From Neostapfia colusana (taxonomy: Eukaryota > Streptophyta > Magnoliopsida > Poales > Poaceae), in NCBI GenBank assembly GCA_030760725.1, contig JASWHV010000008.1, positions 29,112,720 to 29,176,719 on the forward strand: a DNA stretch of 64,000 nt. Direction: 5' to 3'. This document shows positions 1 to 10,252 of the stretch, in pieces (the first letter of the stretch is position 1; the number at the start of each line of letters is the position of its first letter). Under the pieces are notes generated by a model. That model did not search any database. It worked only from the letters and a program-made list of their open reading frames with translations, and was not told the DNA's origin. Made by a program: the position numbers and the translations under genes.

Positions 1-1
1 G

Positions 2-591
2 TTCTGGAATGAGACCGGAGAGAGCCAAGTGTTTGGACCCGAAGTGCTGCAAGACGCCGAGAAGAAAGTCCAAACGATAGGAGAAAATTTGAAGGCTGCT
101 CAGTCACGACAAAAAGGTTATGCGGACAATAGACGAAGAAAATTGACCTTCGACGTAGGAGATTTCGTGTATCTTAAGGTATCGCCTATCCGAGGCCAAC
201 GACGGTTCAATGTGAAGGGCAAATTAGCACCTCACTACATCGGGCCATTCAAGATTTTGGGCAAGCGAGGAGAAGTAGCCTATCAACTAGAGCTGCCAAC
301 GCACTTCTCCGACGTACACGACGTGTTTCACGTATCCCACTCAAGAAGTGCTTAAGAATACCAAAAGAACAAGTACCGATGGATGAGCTCGAGCTTCAAG
401 AGGATCTGACCTATGCGGGGCAGCCCGTCAAAATTTTGGACGTGAAGGAAAGGGTCACGAGGAACAAAGTGATCCGTTGGTGCAAGGTACAGTGGAGCCA
501 TCACACGGAAGCCGAAACTACATGGGAGCGTGAGGAAGATCTCAAGGCAGAATTCCCTCATCTATTCTCCACTATCGAATCTCGAGGGTGA
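2..591 (+). pseudogene. Ty3/gypsy chromovirus polyprotein, C-terminal end (integrase tail plus chromodomain-like region)
   Basis: The window opens inside a gypsy pol gene. The first frame (from base 2 to 355) reads as the integrase C-terminal region, with the FDVGDFVYLKVSP and KLAPHYIGPFKI motifs typical of plant chromoviruses. It ends at a premature stop just after VFHVSH. A second frame (about 340-591) continues with DLTYAGQPVKILD and the WSHHTEAETTWE chromodomain-like tail. The join is best explained by a one-base deletion near base 338. It directly precedes a purine-rich tract (600-613) and an LTR, as expected at the 3' end of an element. Homologous residues occur in the minus-strand element at 10.25-10.77 kb. 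The upstream part lies outside the window. Clade (Tekay/Del-like) is inferred from the long LTR and the chromodomain. Confidence 0.85.
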
Positions 592-685
592 GATTCAGTT
601 TAAGGGGGGTAGGTTTGTAACACCCTCAAATTCATTTCTATGCATTGCATACATTTTTCATGTAGAGAAACATTATAAAAGAAGT

Positions 686-1066
686 AGAAATGGAGAAAGA
701 ACTACAGAAATGGAGAAAGAACCATAGAAATGGAGAAAAGATCCATACAAATGGAGAAAGAACCATAGAAATGGAGGAAGGAACCATAGAAATGGAGAAA
801 GAACCATAGAAATGGAGGAAGGAACAATAGAAATGGAGGGAAAACCATAGAAATGGATAAGGTAATATAGAAATGGAGAATTGGGCATTAAATGGAGAAG
901 GGCAATGTAGAAATTGAGAATGGGACATAGAAATGGAGATGGGAATATAGAAATGGAGAATGGGACATAGAAATGGAGAGGGGAATATAGAAATGGAGAA
1001 TGGGACATAGAAATGGAGAGGGGAATGTAGAAATGGAGCAAGTGACATAGAAATGGTGAGGAATGG
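686..1066 (+). repeat. 20-bp minisatellite inside the LTR (about 19 units)
   Basis: Successive units of 19-21 bases begin AGAAATGGAG and differ in the second half (AAAGAACCAT in the first units, AATGGGACAT or GGGGAATAT in the later ones). About 19 units are present. Because 20 is not a multiple of 3 and the unit lacks stops on the reverse strand, three overlapping minus-strand open frames arise. They are by-products and not genes. Confidence 0.9.
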
Positions 1067-1270
1067 GGAAAAGATAGCTGAAATGAGCCATTCCCAAATT
1101 TCCGCCAAAATTTCTAAATTCCCCAATTCCCAAAAGGGGGGATTTTTCCAACATTTTGCGTATAAAATTCCCAAGGCTGCACACCACAAGAGAGAAGTTT
1201 GTTAAGATCCAAAAAATTGAATAGGACTCTTATTTGATCTCCAATTGGAGTAGGACTCTCCTTTTCCCCC

Positions 1271-1281
1271 TTATAAATATA
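1271..1281 (+). promoter_or_regulatory. Putative LTR TATA box
   Basis: TTATAAATATA follows a pyrimidine run and is followed by C-rich sequence, about 655 bp into the LTR and about 200 bp after the minisatellite. This is the usual setting of a retrotransposon core promoter. The assignment rests on motif and position only. Confidence 0.45.
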
Positions 1282-3399
1282 ACCCCCACCCCCTTGGCCG
1301 ACCCCTCTCTCTTTTGGTCGCCCCCCCCCTACTGCCAAGCCCCCTTCTTTGCTGCCAAGTCGCCAAGTTCCCCCCTTGCCGGAATTTGGCCGCCGTCGAG
1401 CCCCGCCGTCGCCGGAGAAGAAGCCCGACGATCTGTCCTACCAAAATTTTCCATAGAAAAATTCTCCACTGCTGCCATTGCTAGGAGGAAGGCCCTGCCA
1501 CCAAAATGAAGTGATGTAGGTCCCCATTACCCATCTTACGACGTCGCCGCTGTTTCTACGCATCTGTTTTCTTTTTTGACGGTGGAATTGATCTAGATCT
1601 TGAGTCAATATCATCACCACGTCCACACTTGATACCTACACCTTTGTTCATCATAAAACCCCATGAAAGCCCATTAAAACATGAAAGAACACGTACAAAC
1701 TGGTTTAATAAAACAGCACCATAGGATTTGCATTCATCTACCCCATTGCATCTTGAGTAATGTTTTTGCATGATGATTAATTGCTGTGAATTTTGTATGT
1801 GTGTGATCAAGAGTAGAAGAACAAGTTCAAGAGGCCATATACAAGGAACTACAGCAGCAAGACTTCGAGACGCTTGAACCACAAGAACCACGAGAGCAAG
1901 GCAAGTGTCCCTTGACCATATTGATCCTATGTTTTGAAACTGTTTTGTTTACAAAAACACGTATGCTTGAGTCAACTCGATGGGACACCCTTTTATAGGA
2001 GTTTACCAGTTTTGTTAACCATCCTTGTCGCCGGGAAAGTTGATGAGTCGGGTATGGTCGTTTTTCCTTTTTGCTTCGCTTAACTTACCGGATACAGGAA
2101 GCTGAAATAAAACATGTGTAGCTACTGCACTTATATGAATAATGATGATGAGAACTTGATGATGTTAATGAGCATGGAATAGGGGAGATCTGGGCAAGCT
2201 TGGTTCGTGGATGTTGCTGAATGAGATGGTGGTTTACTTGCCGTAGATCTAAGGACCGGTTCATGCGAGAATATGCCAGGAAAACAGTGCCACCACAAGG
2301 CCAAGTATGGGTGCGGCTCAGCTTCATTAATTAGGTGTGTTGCTATCTTGTTGTGGACCTTGGATGGCGCGAGGAATGGGAGTCGAGGAGCACTGCCCTG
2401 GGAACTGCATGGCACAAGAGGGGGCCCGTGGGTGGGAGAATGGTGATTTGAGCCTGTCGGTGACACATCAGTGAGTCCATACATCTAGTAGCCCCTTTGT
2501 AAAGGCTATTTTGTGATCTCTTAGCCATACACCGACGGTTGTGTACTGGTATAATGGAGGTTCTGCAGTCACCGACGGGTGACGAAATCACGAAATTGTA
2601 GGTAAAGTGGTGCCACCTCTGCAGAGTGTAAAACTATCATGATAGCCGTGCTTCCGGTCACAAGCACCTTGCCAACTTCCATGATTACAGGGAAAACATG
2701 GAATGGTTATTCGGTATGGTTATGGTATGGTCATTGGGATTGATTTTTGGGACTATTTGAGTCATGACAATGAGTTTGGCTTTGGCTATATGAATATGAG
2801 ATAGTTATGAATATTTTATGAGCATGATATGAACTTGAGAAAGATTTATGGTAGGTTGAGACTTAATAAATGGTGAATTATGATGGAGGAATGTTGCTAT
2901 TTTACTTGGTTATATTGGGATTAAACTCACCTAGACTTAGTTGCTGTTTTTATCATGTTTGTGAAATAAAATTTGCTTGCTGCAATGAGCCTTTTTATTC
3001 CATACCCTGTTGTAAGCTACATGTCATACTTTTCCCACACTTGCTGAGTATGAAATGTACTCACCCTTGCATTATCACATAAACACCAGAAACAGGAGAA
3101 GAGTACTTCGAGGACCATGTGGAGTACTAGGCGTGCGAACTACCGTCAACATGCCTGTGGAGTTGAAGATGGATCCTGCTGCTATTTAGTTATTTCCGTT
3201 GTCGTTTAGAGACTTCCGCTGCAAGAATAAGTTAGAGATTCATGAGTGATACAATGAGTCGGTGTAATAAAGTACTTAAACACTATTTATTCATGGTTAT
3301 ATTCTGATTTCAGTTTGTGGGTTACATGTGTATGTGTGATGAACATCCTGGGCACACATATGCATTAACTTGGTTCTGTTTTCAGAACCGGGTGTCACA

Positions 3400-3985
3400 T
3401 TCGTTTCCCAATGAGGCGTGGAGCTGCTCCCAAAAACTGGATACGAACAGCGATCCTCTGTCGGACACAATGGTACGGGGAACTCCATGTAAGCACAAGA
3501 TTCATGCTATGTACAACTCTGCATATTTCTACGTGTTGTATCCGGTATGCACAAGGATAAAGTGTGCTAATTCAGTTAACCGATCAATGATTACCCAAAT
3601 CGAATCATAGTTGTGAGAGGTCATCGGCAACCCGATGATGAAATCCATACTCAAGTCTTCTCACTTCCATGCCTGTATTTGTAATGGCTGCAGCAGACCC
3701 GACTTCTTCACATGGTCGGCCTTAACTCTTCGACACGTATCACATTCTGAAACGTACTTTGCAACTTCACGCTTCATACGTGTCCACCAAATTTTTTTTC
3801 CAGAGATCTTGGTACATTTTATTACTGCCCGGATGAATGGAAAATTTGGAGAAATGAGCTTCATACAAAATTTTCTTCTATAGCCCTATATCTTGGGATA
3901 CTACTATCTGGTCTTTGAACAACAACGTACCATGTTCATCCTTCCGGAAGCACTTCATTTCTCCGTTGTCTATTCTTCGCCCGTG
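3400..3985 (-). pseudogene. Reversed Ty3/gypsy integrase fragment, degenerate
   Basis: On the minus strand this stretch contains an integrase zinc-binding region (YVSECDTCRRVKADHVK) followed toward 3400 by badly decayed catalytic-core sequence. The nucleotide sequence aligns by eye along its length with 11.07-11.64 kb of the large gypsy element, at clearly lower identity. It is the flank into which the left-edge chromovirus inserted at 3399/3400, so it is older. Near 3985 it gives way to CACTA-like sequence. Its other half must lie left of the window. Confidence 0.75.
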
Positions 3986-4295
3986 GTCAGGCCATCGGAA
4001 ATAACCTTTATATACCCCGAGCCCGCGTGCCGCCTCCCGCAGCTGGCCCCTGCCGCCGCAGCCGCCCCCGGCCGCGCCGCCCCAGGCCCGGCCCCCGGGC
4101 GCCTCTGGGGCCCCGCCGCCCCCCGGCGCCACCTCCGCTTGTGCCCCCGTGCGCCCCCGACCCCGGCAGCTCACCCCGCCCGCCGCCGCCGGACTTTGCG
4201 CCCTTGTCGAGTAACTTTTTTAATAATTATGTTTAGTTTATTAATTACTTGTTAATTTAGTTAGTTAATTACTTTAGATCGTGTTTCTTGTAGTG
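3986..4295 (+). mobile_element. CACTA (En/Spm) remnant, right end only
   Basis: The stretch ends TTTCTTGTAGTG, the inverted form of a CACTACAAGAAA terminus. Its order of parts matches the left arm of the next CACTA element (4525-4930): a CGTAAATA-like motif, a very GC-rich proline-codon-like block (4020-4200), then AT-rich TTTAGTTTATTAATT sequence. It is probably an internally deleted or truncated relative. No left terminus or target duplication was identified. Confidence 0.55.
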
Positions 4296-4430
4296 TATTG
4301 GACATGGATTTTTTTGGGTCCATCAGACACAATATCAAACAAGGAGGAATTAGTACAGTATTTGAGAAGAGCTTAAAACAAAAAAGAAACTACTGTCGCA
4401 AGTGCATGTAGTAGAGGTATACAATCCATC
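4296..4430. other. Short spacer between two CACTA ends
   Basis: Unassigned sequence between the CACTA remnant ending at 4295 and the left terminus of the next element at 4431. It ends ATC, which is repeated after the right terminus at 26592-26594. It is therefore the left flank of the large CACTA element and should be contiguous in ancestry with 26595 onward. Confidence 0.5.
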
Positions 4431-5540
4431 CACAACAAGAAACATGCCAATTTACAACGGCTAGTGTTATTTACGATGGTTCTATGGTTGGCCATCGTAA
4501 ATAATCTTATTTACGACGGTCTGACCACGAGCCGTCGTAAATAGGCTCCTTATAACTGTTTGCGAGCGCGCCGCCTTGCGCCCGCTCTGTCCTCTCGCTC
4601 CCGCTCGTGCCACCGCCCCACCCTGCCGTTCTACCGCCCCACCACCACCCCGCCCCACCACTCCACTGCCTCGCCGCCGCGACGCCGGCCCACCACCGCC
4701 CCGCCGCCGTGCACCCCCTGGCCCCAGCGCCACCAAACCCGCCCCGGCCACCCCCCCCCCCCCCCCCGGAGGTCCCGACCTCCCTTGGTGCCCCCGGAGG
4801 TCCAGGCATCCCCCGACGCCCCCCGGAGCCTGAATCCGAGCTGCCCCCCCCATCCCCGAGCTCCAGCGGCATCAAGCCCCGCTGCCGCCATCAAGTATTT
4901 TTTTTCTTGTTAAATTTAGTTGAAAATTGTCGATATAAACTTATTGATTAGTAGTTTGTAGGTATAAATTTCGTTGAAAATTGTCAACTAGCTTAGTTTA
5001 TCTAGTTTAGTTACTAATTTAGATTTTAAGCATTTACTTTCTTAATTTAGTTGATAATTAGAGTTATATTAGTTAATTTAGTTTTTAGTTAGTATTATTT
5101 TTAAGTTTTTGTTTAGTTGTTCCTTTAGTTATTTGTTTAATTATTTATTTAATATGAAAATGTATTTGATTAGTATTCAGTTTAGTATTAAATTACCTAT
5201 ATTGTTACAAAATGTACTAGAATTAGTTAGAAATATATTTTAATTGTATAAATATTCGATTAATTAAACAATTGTATTAGTTTTTTTGATTAAGTGATTT
5301 ATAAAAAAGTCATTATTAATTATTTGCTTCACGACGGTTAATTAGCTATCTACACCGTCATGAGAGCATGTATATTATGTCAATTAGGATGGTAGTAGGA
5401 CAGTAATTAGTAGGACAACCGTCGAGGCGCGCACGGATGCGAATAACGCTAGTGAGGACGCCAAGCACTCGTTAGAACCGGCATGTGTCACTTGCGCTTA
5501 GGGCGGAATAAATTAACTTAGCCGTCGTAAATAATGAATC
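4431..5540 (+). repeat. Left subterminal region of the CACTA element
   Basis: Contains ACGACGG-type motifs in both orientations near 4449, 4468, 4488, 4511, 4531, 5331 and 5520. These are the likely transposase-binding repeats. Between them lie a GC-rich block (4560-4890) with a run of 17 C (4751-4767) and an AT-rich block (4890-5320). GC-rich open frames on both strands here are compositional and show no protein family. Confidence 0.7.
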
Positions 5541-5920
5541 ATATACCTCACGGGTCACGTCACGACCCACTCTGTCTTTGCCTCGCAATCCACCGCCTCC
5601 GCCGCTCGACCACTGCCGCCTGTCGCTCGCAGACCACCGCCGACTGGCCTCGAGCTCCCGCGGCCCCGCGCGTTGACGGTCACCCCTATTCTTCCCCCTC
5701 CCTCTCTCTCCCTTCATTCTTTCCTCTCCCTCTACTCAAAAATGAATGAGTAACATAAACATTTAGAATATGCATCACCTATTTCGAACCGGCCTATCGG
5801 TACCTTGCAGACCGGATATCCCCGCGTGGTAGGTTGAAGACATCCCGGGGGCCCGCCTCCCCGCTGAGGCAGGTGCTAGCGTGGCCATGTATCCTTGGCC
5901 CCGTGGTCGACCCCAGGGCT
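5541..5920 (+). other. CACTA left arm passing into the LTR-like fragment
   Basis: To about 5760 this is still CACTA-like GC-rich leader followed by pyrimidine-rich sequence. From about 5770 it changes to sequence that includes one degraded unit (GCCTCCCCGCTGAGG at about 5850) of the array found at 19.7-20.3 kb. It is therefore the left piece of the LTR-like fragment that Cassandra split. GGGCT at 5916-5920 is the left Cassandra target duplication. The exact junction between CACTA and LTR-like sequence could not be placed. Confidence 0.45.
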
Positions 5921-6157
5921 TGTGGCAGCACTCTAGGATCATAGACAAGCCCCACCAACCAACACTTGTCTTTTCTGTCTACTTTGTCCTTACGCGTGCG
6001 CACCCGGGAAGACTTCCCGGTCGGTCACCCATCGCTAAATTTCTCCGGGCCAAGCACGCTTAACCTCGGAGTTCTTTGCAGGTGGGCTTCTAGAAAAGAA
6101 GGTATATCTTGATGGTATGAGTATTCCATCAATCCAATTAAGCCGGGAGCCAGGATG
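5921..6157 (-). repeat. Cassandra 3' LTR (interrupted five bases from its end)
   Basis: 237 bp aligned to the intact partner at 19446-19687. The 5S-like portion spans about 6010-6085, with the A-box-like GGTTAAGCGTGCTTGG at about 6049-6064 and the C-box-like CGATGGGTGACC at about 6023-6034 (both on the minus strand). The remaining TCACA is found beyond the inserted gypsy element at 19182-19186. Confidence 0.85.
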
Positions 6158-9100
6158 TGGGGACCACCCCGTGGTTCACCCACTCCTGGATCGGAGAGTG
6201 TGGTGCCGTGCAATGCGGCACCCAACAGCACACAAGAAAAGAATAAGAACAACATACAAACTTTTATTTGATATAAAACAGCGGAAATCTTTTACAAAAC
6301 ATAGTTATACAGCGGAAATATTATTTATTACTACTCTCTCATCCTAGCTAAGCAAAAGTGTAGTTGTCCAGCCCGGGGACGCTACACACTAGCAACATCA
6401 AACCGGAAATCACGGTGGCGTGCAGGGCTCCAGCTCGACCGTGTACCCCGACGGGGGCACAGCCTCGTCCTCGGACCCCTCCTCATAGATCTCACCTGCA
6501 CACAGCTCAAATATTGCAACCGTGAGCACGATGGCTCAGCAAGGCTTAACCGACACCCTAGTCATGGAACTCTACATGCCGGGATGTGTAAGATCGGAAA
6601 AAGGACTTTAAAATAAAGACACGCCTACATGTTGATCCTTACTTTCAGTTTTATAGCAACAGTTTCATGTGCCTTAGGCAGCCCTCACATCGGAAGTCCA
6701 CAATCAAACAAGAAATGCTTTCCTCCGATGTGTGATGCCCAAAGTGGAAAATAAACTTAATTAGATCTACATCTACAGAGGACATGGTTTCCAAAACAGT
6801 AATATTTCATCACAGCATATTATCATTCATCTGGCTTATTTTACTTCTTACTACGTCACAGAACAGTGAACAAGCGGTACTCAAATAACCGCGAGGGACC
6901 GTGATTGCAATCAGGAGACACCCGGACAACACGTCACATACACCCACTTTGAGAAGCATTATTCCACATCCCTTCCTACTATGTTGTATGCAACAACCTT
7001 TCAAAGGAAACCCAAATGCCGAACCGGTCCATCCGTAACAGGCAGGAGGTCCCCGCGTGGAGCGTGACTGTGCCCACCGGCAGATTTACACCTTGCTACC
7101 CTCAACCCACTCCTATAAAACGATTGGGTAAGCCTCGGCACCTAGGTTAACCAATTACATCGGTTTCCTGCTTATGTCAGTATGTCATCCGGTACTGTTC
7201 GATACTTGTTCAGCAAGCGCGCACACGACTCGGTCCTCAATCGACACCAACAGGGCTACGCACGTGAGACCTCCGCTCACTGCATCCTATCCCCCCTGCT
7301 GGGTCTCATTTTCACCACTCTTAAGCCATTTTGTACTCTGACCATACCGTGTGATAAAACCTTACCTCGTGAGTAGATTCCAACTACTCGACTTCTACCG
7401 AGATCCTAAGCATATTAGCACGGCATTCCCTACTCGTCGAGTCTGTAAACTACCCAACCCTTCATAGGATTTAAAGTTATGCAAGTGGGGTTTCAAACAC
7501 CTTAACTCTAATGCAAACATTTCAACCTAGACATAAGTGATACAAATGGGAAACTTTGACGAGTCAAAGGAGAAGTTAGCGTCGGGTGGGAGGACGTCCA
7601 ACGGCTCCAGTGCCTCCTCAACTTCGATCACTATATGAAATGTAGCAAAATATATGCATAAGTGTAAATGTTATATAATAAGTACACTTCTATTTATAGC
7701 TACTGCTATTTAGGTTCCTTAATTGGCTTTGGGATTTTCCAGTGGATACTAGACTCTCTAAGGATGATCTGAGCAAAATTTGGAGAAACTTCATTGCACC
7801 TTGTGGTCTCCAAATTTCCCACAAGTACAAGGCTTCTCTGAATTTTAAGCCCAAATATGGAGTTTTAACATGGCTAACAGTGGAAGATCTAATTAGGGTA
7901 AGTCTCCATGGTTCTAACAAAAAAAATTCACCATTTTTGGAGCTACTAACAAAGAGTTATGAATTTTGGAACTTGATAAGAAATGCTGAAATTGCTTCTG
8001 TTTATTTTCCCATTTTTCAGAGACATAAAGGATTGACACCACATTTGATCAAGCAAATGAGGTACAATGCCTCTGAAATTTTTACTGGAGTTCAATGATT
8101 TTTGAAAGAATGTCATGCCCAAATTTGGGAATTTTCCAATGAACAGAACTCCTGTAAAAATTCCTACAAGATTTTTCTTAATTGAATTATTAAGCCAAAT
8201 ACAGAGATTTTCATAACCATTGGGCTTTACCCCTCGACGCAAAATGAAAAAAAGCTTTCCTGGATGTAAAGCCAAGCAAATCGCTTCTGCGCCGAGAACC
8301 GAAGATTGTGTGGGTTGTAAGAGATGCGAATCTGCCTGCCCAACAGATTTTTTAAGTGTCCGTGTTTATTTAGGGCCTGAAACAACCTGCAGGATAGTAT
8401 TCTCTGAGAGGAATCCAACAAAATTTGTTTAACAATTTTTGGACATTCCTACACAAAGTTATGGCTCTCCAAAGTTTGAATCGAATTAGGAAAATATGGA
8501 AAAGTTTAAACTCAGCTGCGGGCCCCACACGTCAGCACCCTCTTCTCGGTCTTGCTCCGGCGAGGGTAGCGGGAAAGGCCTTCCTGGCCGTCTCCCAGCC
8601 CCATACTGGCCGCCCCCCCCCTGTTTTCAGGCACGCTGAACACACCGGTGAGGTCGCCGGCGGCCGGATCTCACCGGAAACCACCGCACACCGGAAACAG
8701 TGAGAACTAGGGCTCCGGCGAGGTCATGCACGGTGAACTCTCCACCAAACGATCAGTTCTTGGGCCCTAGAGCACCAGTGGGAGATGGAGGAGCTGGACA
8801 TGGCAGCCAAATCCGCCGAGGAGCCCTCCAAACCTATCGGCACCATGCGTCCGAAGTGGTCCGAAGGTGTTCCCGCGACAAGAACGTGAAAACCTCGCTC
8901 TACACCTAATTTCCCGACCTAGAATCGAGGGAGGAAGGGCGCTAGCTAGTCTAGAACCTGTGTGCAAGATTTGAGCTACTCACAACAAGAATTGAAGCTG
9001 AATTTAGCAACTCTTTACCTCGGGTCGAGTTGCGCTGCCCGGGGGGAAATCTCCGAATTGTCCTCCGAGGAATCACGGCTTGGGCTGAATTTTGGAGGTG

Positions 9101-10189
9101 AGCAGCTCCGGTCGTAGGTGCACCAATGGGTTGGATCGCTTGGATGTGAGCTTCTCCGGGTTGGGCTGTCCACGGTGACCAAAGGTTGGAACTTTCGGTG
9201 TTCACAGCGGCACAGTTGCAACTCCGGGAATTTTAACTTTCAACGGCCAGAGACCGAAGGAGTTGGGATGGTGGAGGGCTAGAGCACGTGTTGGTGATGG
9301 TTTTTGCTGTGGAAGGCTCGAGCAACCGAGCTCAGGGTCATGTGGTTGATCGGGGAAGAACAGAGCGGCAGTGTAGCTCAAGGTTTCGGTCGTGCGCTCG
9401 AGCAGAGGGGCTGGGGAGGCTGTGGATGACGGCAGAGAGGAGAAGTAGAAGTGTGCTGTGGCTCTGATCGCCCACGCGCACCGGCTTGACTTCGGGAGCA
9501 CGCGAGGAAGCAGCTCGGTGGAGGCAGCCGTCGCTCGGTGGTGCGCGGTGAACAGCCGAGGGGAAAACAGGGTCGGTTAACTCTTCTGTGTGGCTGACAA
9601 ATGGGTCCCACCCCCTCTCATTTTAAATAACTTTTCCACTGATATTTTTACCGCAGCTACTCAGAATTAAAGCCTATACTTCCACACCAAGTCAGGGTTT
9701 AAATTGGCTGAGTTCAAATAGTTTGAATTCTGGTGTGAAGTTTGAATTAAGTTTGATGATTTGAATTTGAAATGGAATTTGAATTATTCAATTGCATTAG
9801 TCCAAAAACATAGCAAACCAACTCCAAAGTTTCTGATTTTTGGTATGGCTGCTAATTCAAATGTGGAAAACACATTTGTGGAACCGAATTTGCAATTGGA
9901 GGAATTTGGAATTTGAAACTGAATTTGAAAATCAGATTAGAGGGCTTCCTCTTTTAATCACAAACAAATACTAAAACCCCTCCAAGTGAGCTAAAATTTG
10001 GAAGGTTGAATATTTGGAATATGAAGATCCAATTTATGCATTTATATCTCCATGTTTGGAAGTTTTTGGGAAGTCTAAATCCTCACTTTGAACTTACATC
10101 GTTATAATTCAAAGTTTTAATTCCCCTCATTTTTCCTAAGTGTACATGAGATGATTTTTTTCTTTCTACCACTTTTTGGGGATTTTACA
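6158..10189 (-). repeat. 3' LTR of the large gypsy element
   Basis: 4032 bp. It aligns along its length with 15236-19174. It carries a 157-bp insertion (8235-8391) absent from the partner, including plastid psaC. Near 7565 it lacks about 43 bp present in the partner (about 16635-16677). Confidence 0.88.
8235..8391 (+). other. psaC: Insertion containing a nuclear copy of plastid DNA (psaC fragment at 8261-8387)
   Basis: Bases 8261-8387 encode the second half of PsaC, the Fe-S subunit of photosystem I. The frame shows CVGCKRCESACPTDF, one 4Fe-4S cluster motif, and continues to YLGPETT, the grass form. The normal last residues are missing. The first cluster motif and the true start are absent, so no functional protein is expected. 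The partner LTR runs straight from ACCCCT to GGATAGTATT (17345-17360), so the insert arrived in this LTR only, after the gypsy element integrated. The first 26 bp (8235-8260) are filler of unknown origin. No target duplication is visible, which fits end-joining capture. Confidence 0.88.
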
Positions 10190-10252
10190 TCCCTCCCCAT
10201 TAAAACGAATCTCGTCCCGAGATTCTAAAAGAAAAGCAAAGGTGGGGAAACG

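Larger units (their letters stand above)
616..3399 (+). mobile_element. 3' LTR of the gypsy element entering from the left edge
   Basis: The segment starts TGTAACACCC immediately after the purine-rich tract AAGGGGGGTAGG and ends GGGTGTCACA. The two ends are inverted complements with one mismatch, giving a 2784-bp LTR bounded by TG...CA. After its end the sequence changes abruptly to a reversed gypsy integrase fragment, which marks the insertion point. A TATA-like motif lies at 1271 and a minisatellite at 686-1066. The partner LTR and the left target duplication are outside the window. Confidence 0.85.

Noticed and set aside
638..1189. Long minus-strand open frames of Phe/Ser/Ile-rich repeat protein
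   Set aside because: They arise from the 20-bp minisatellite within an LTR. All three reverse frames are open there, and there is no family match.
4000..4900. GC-rich Pro/Arg/Gly open frames on both strands
   Set aside because: Compositional frames in CACTA subterminal DNA, open in several frames at once with no domain.
6003..6090. 5S rRNA gene
   Set aside because: Only part of 5S is present, it lies in both LTRs of a TRIM element, and the substitutions and flanks fit Cassandra rather than a 5S repeat unit.
8220..8432. Apparent small ferredoxin-like gene with a CxxCxxCxxxC motif
   Set aside because: It is a fragment of plastid psaC fused by chance to LTR sequence. The first cluster motif and proper ends are missing.
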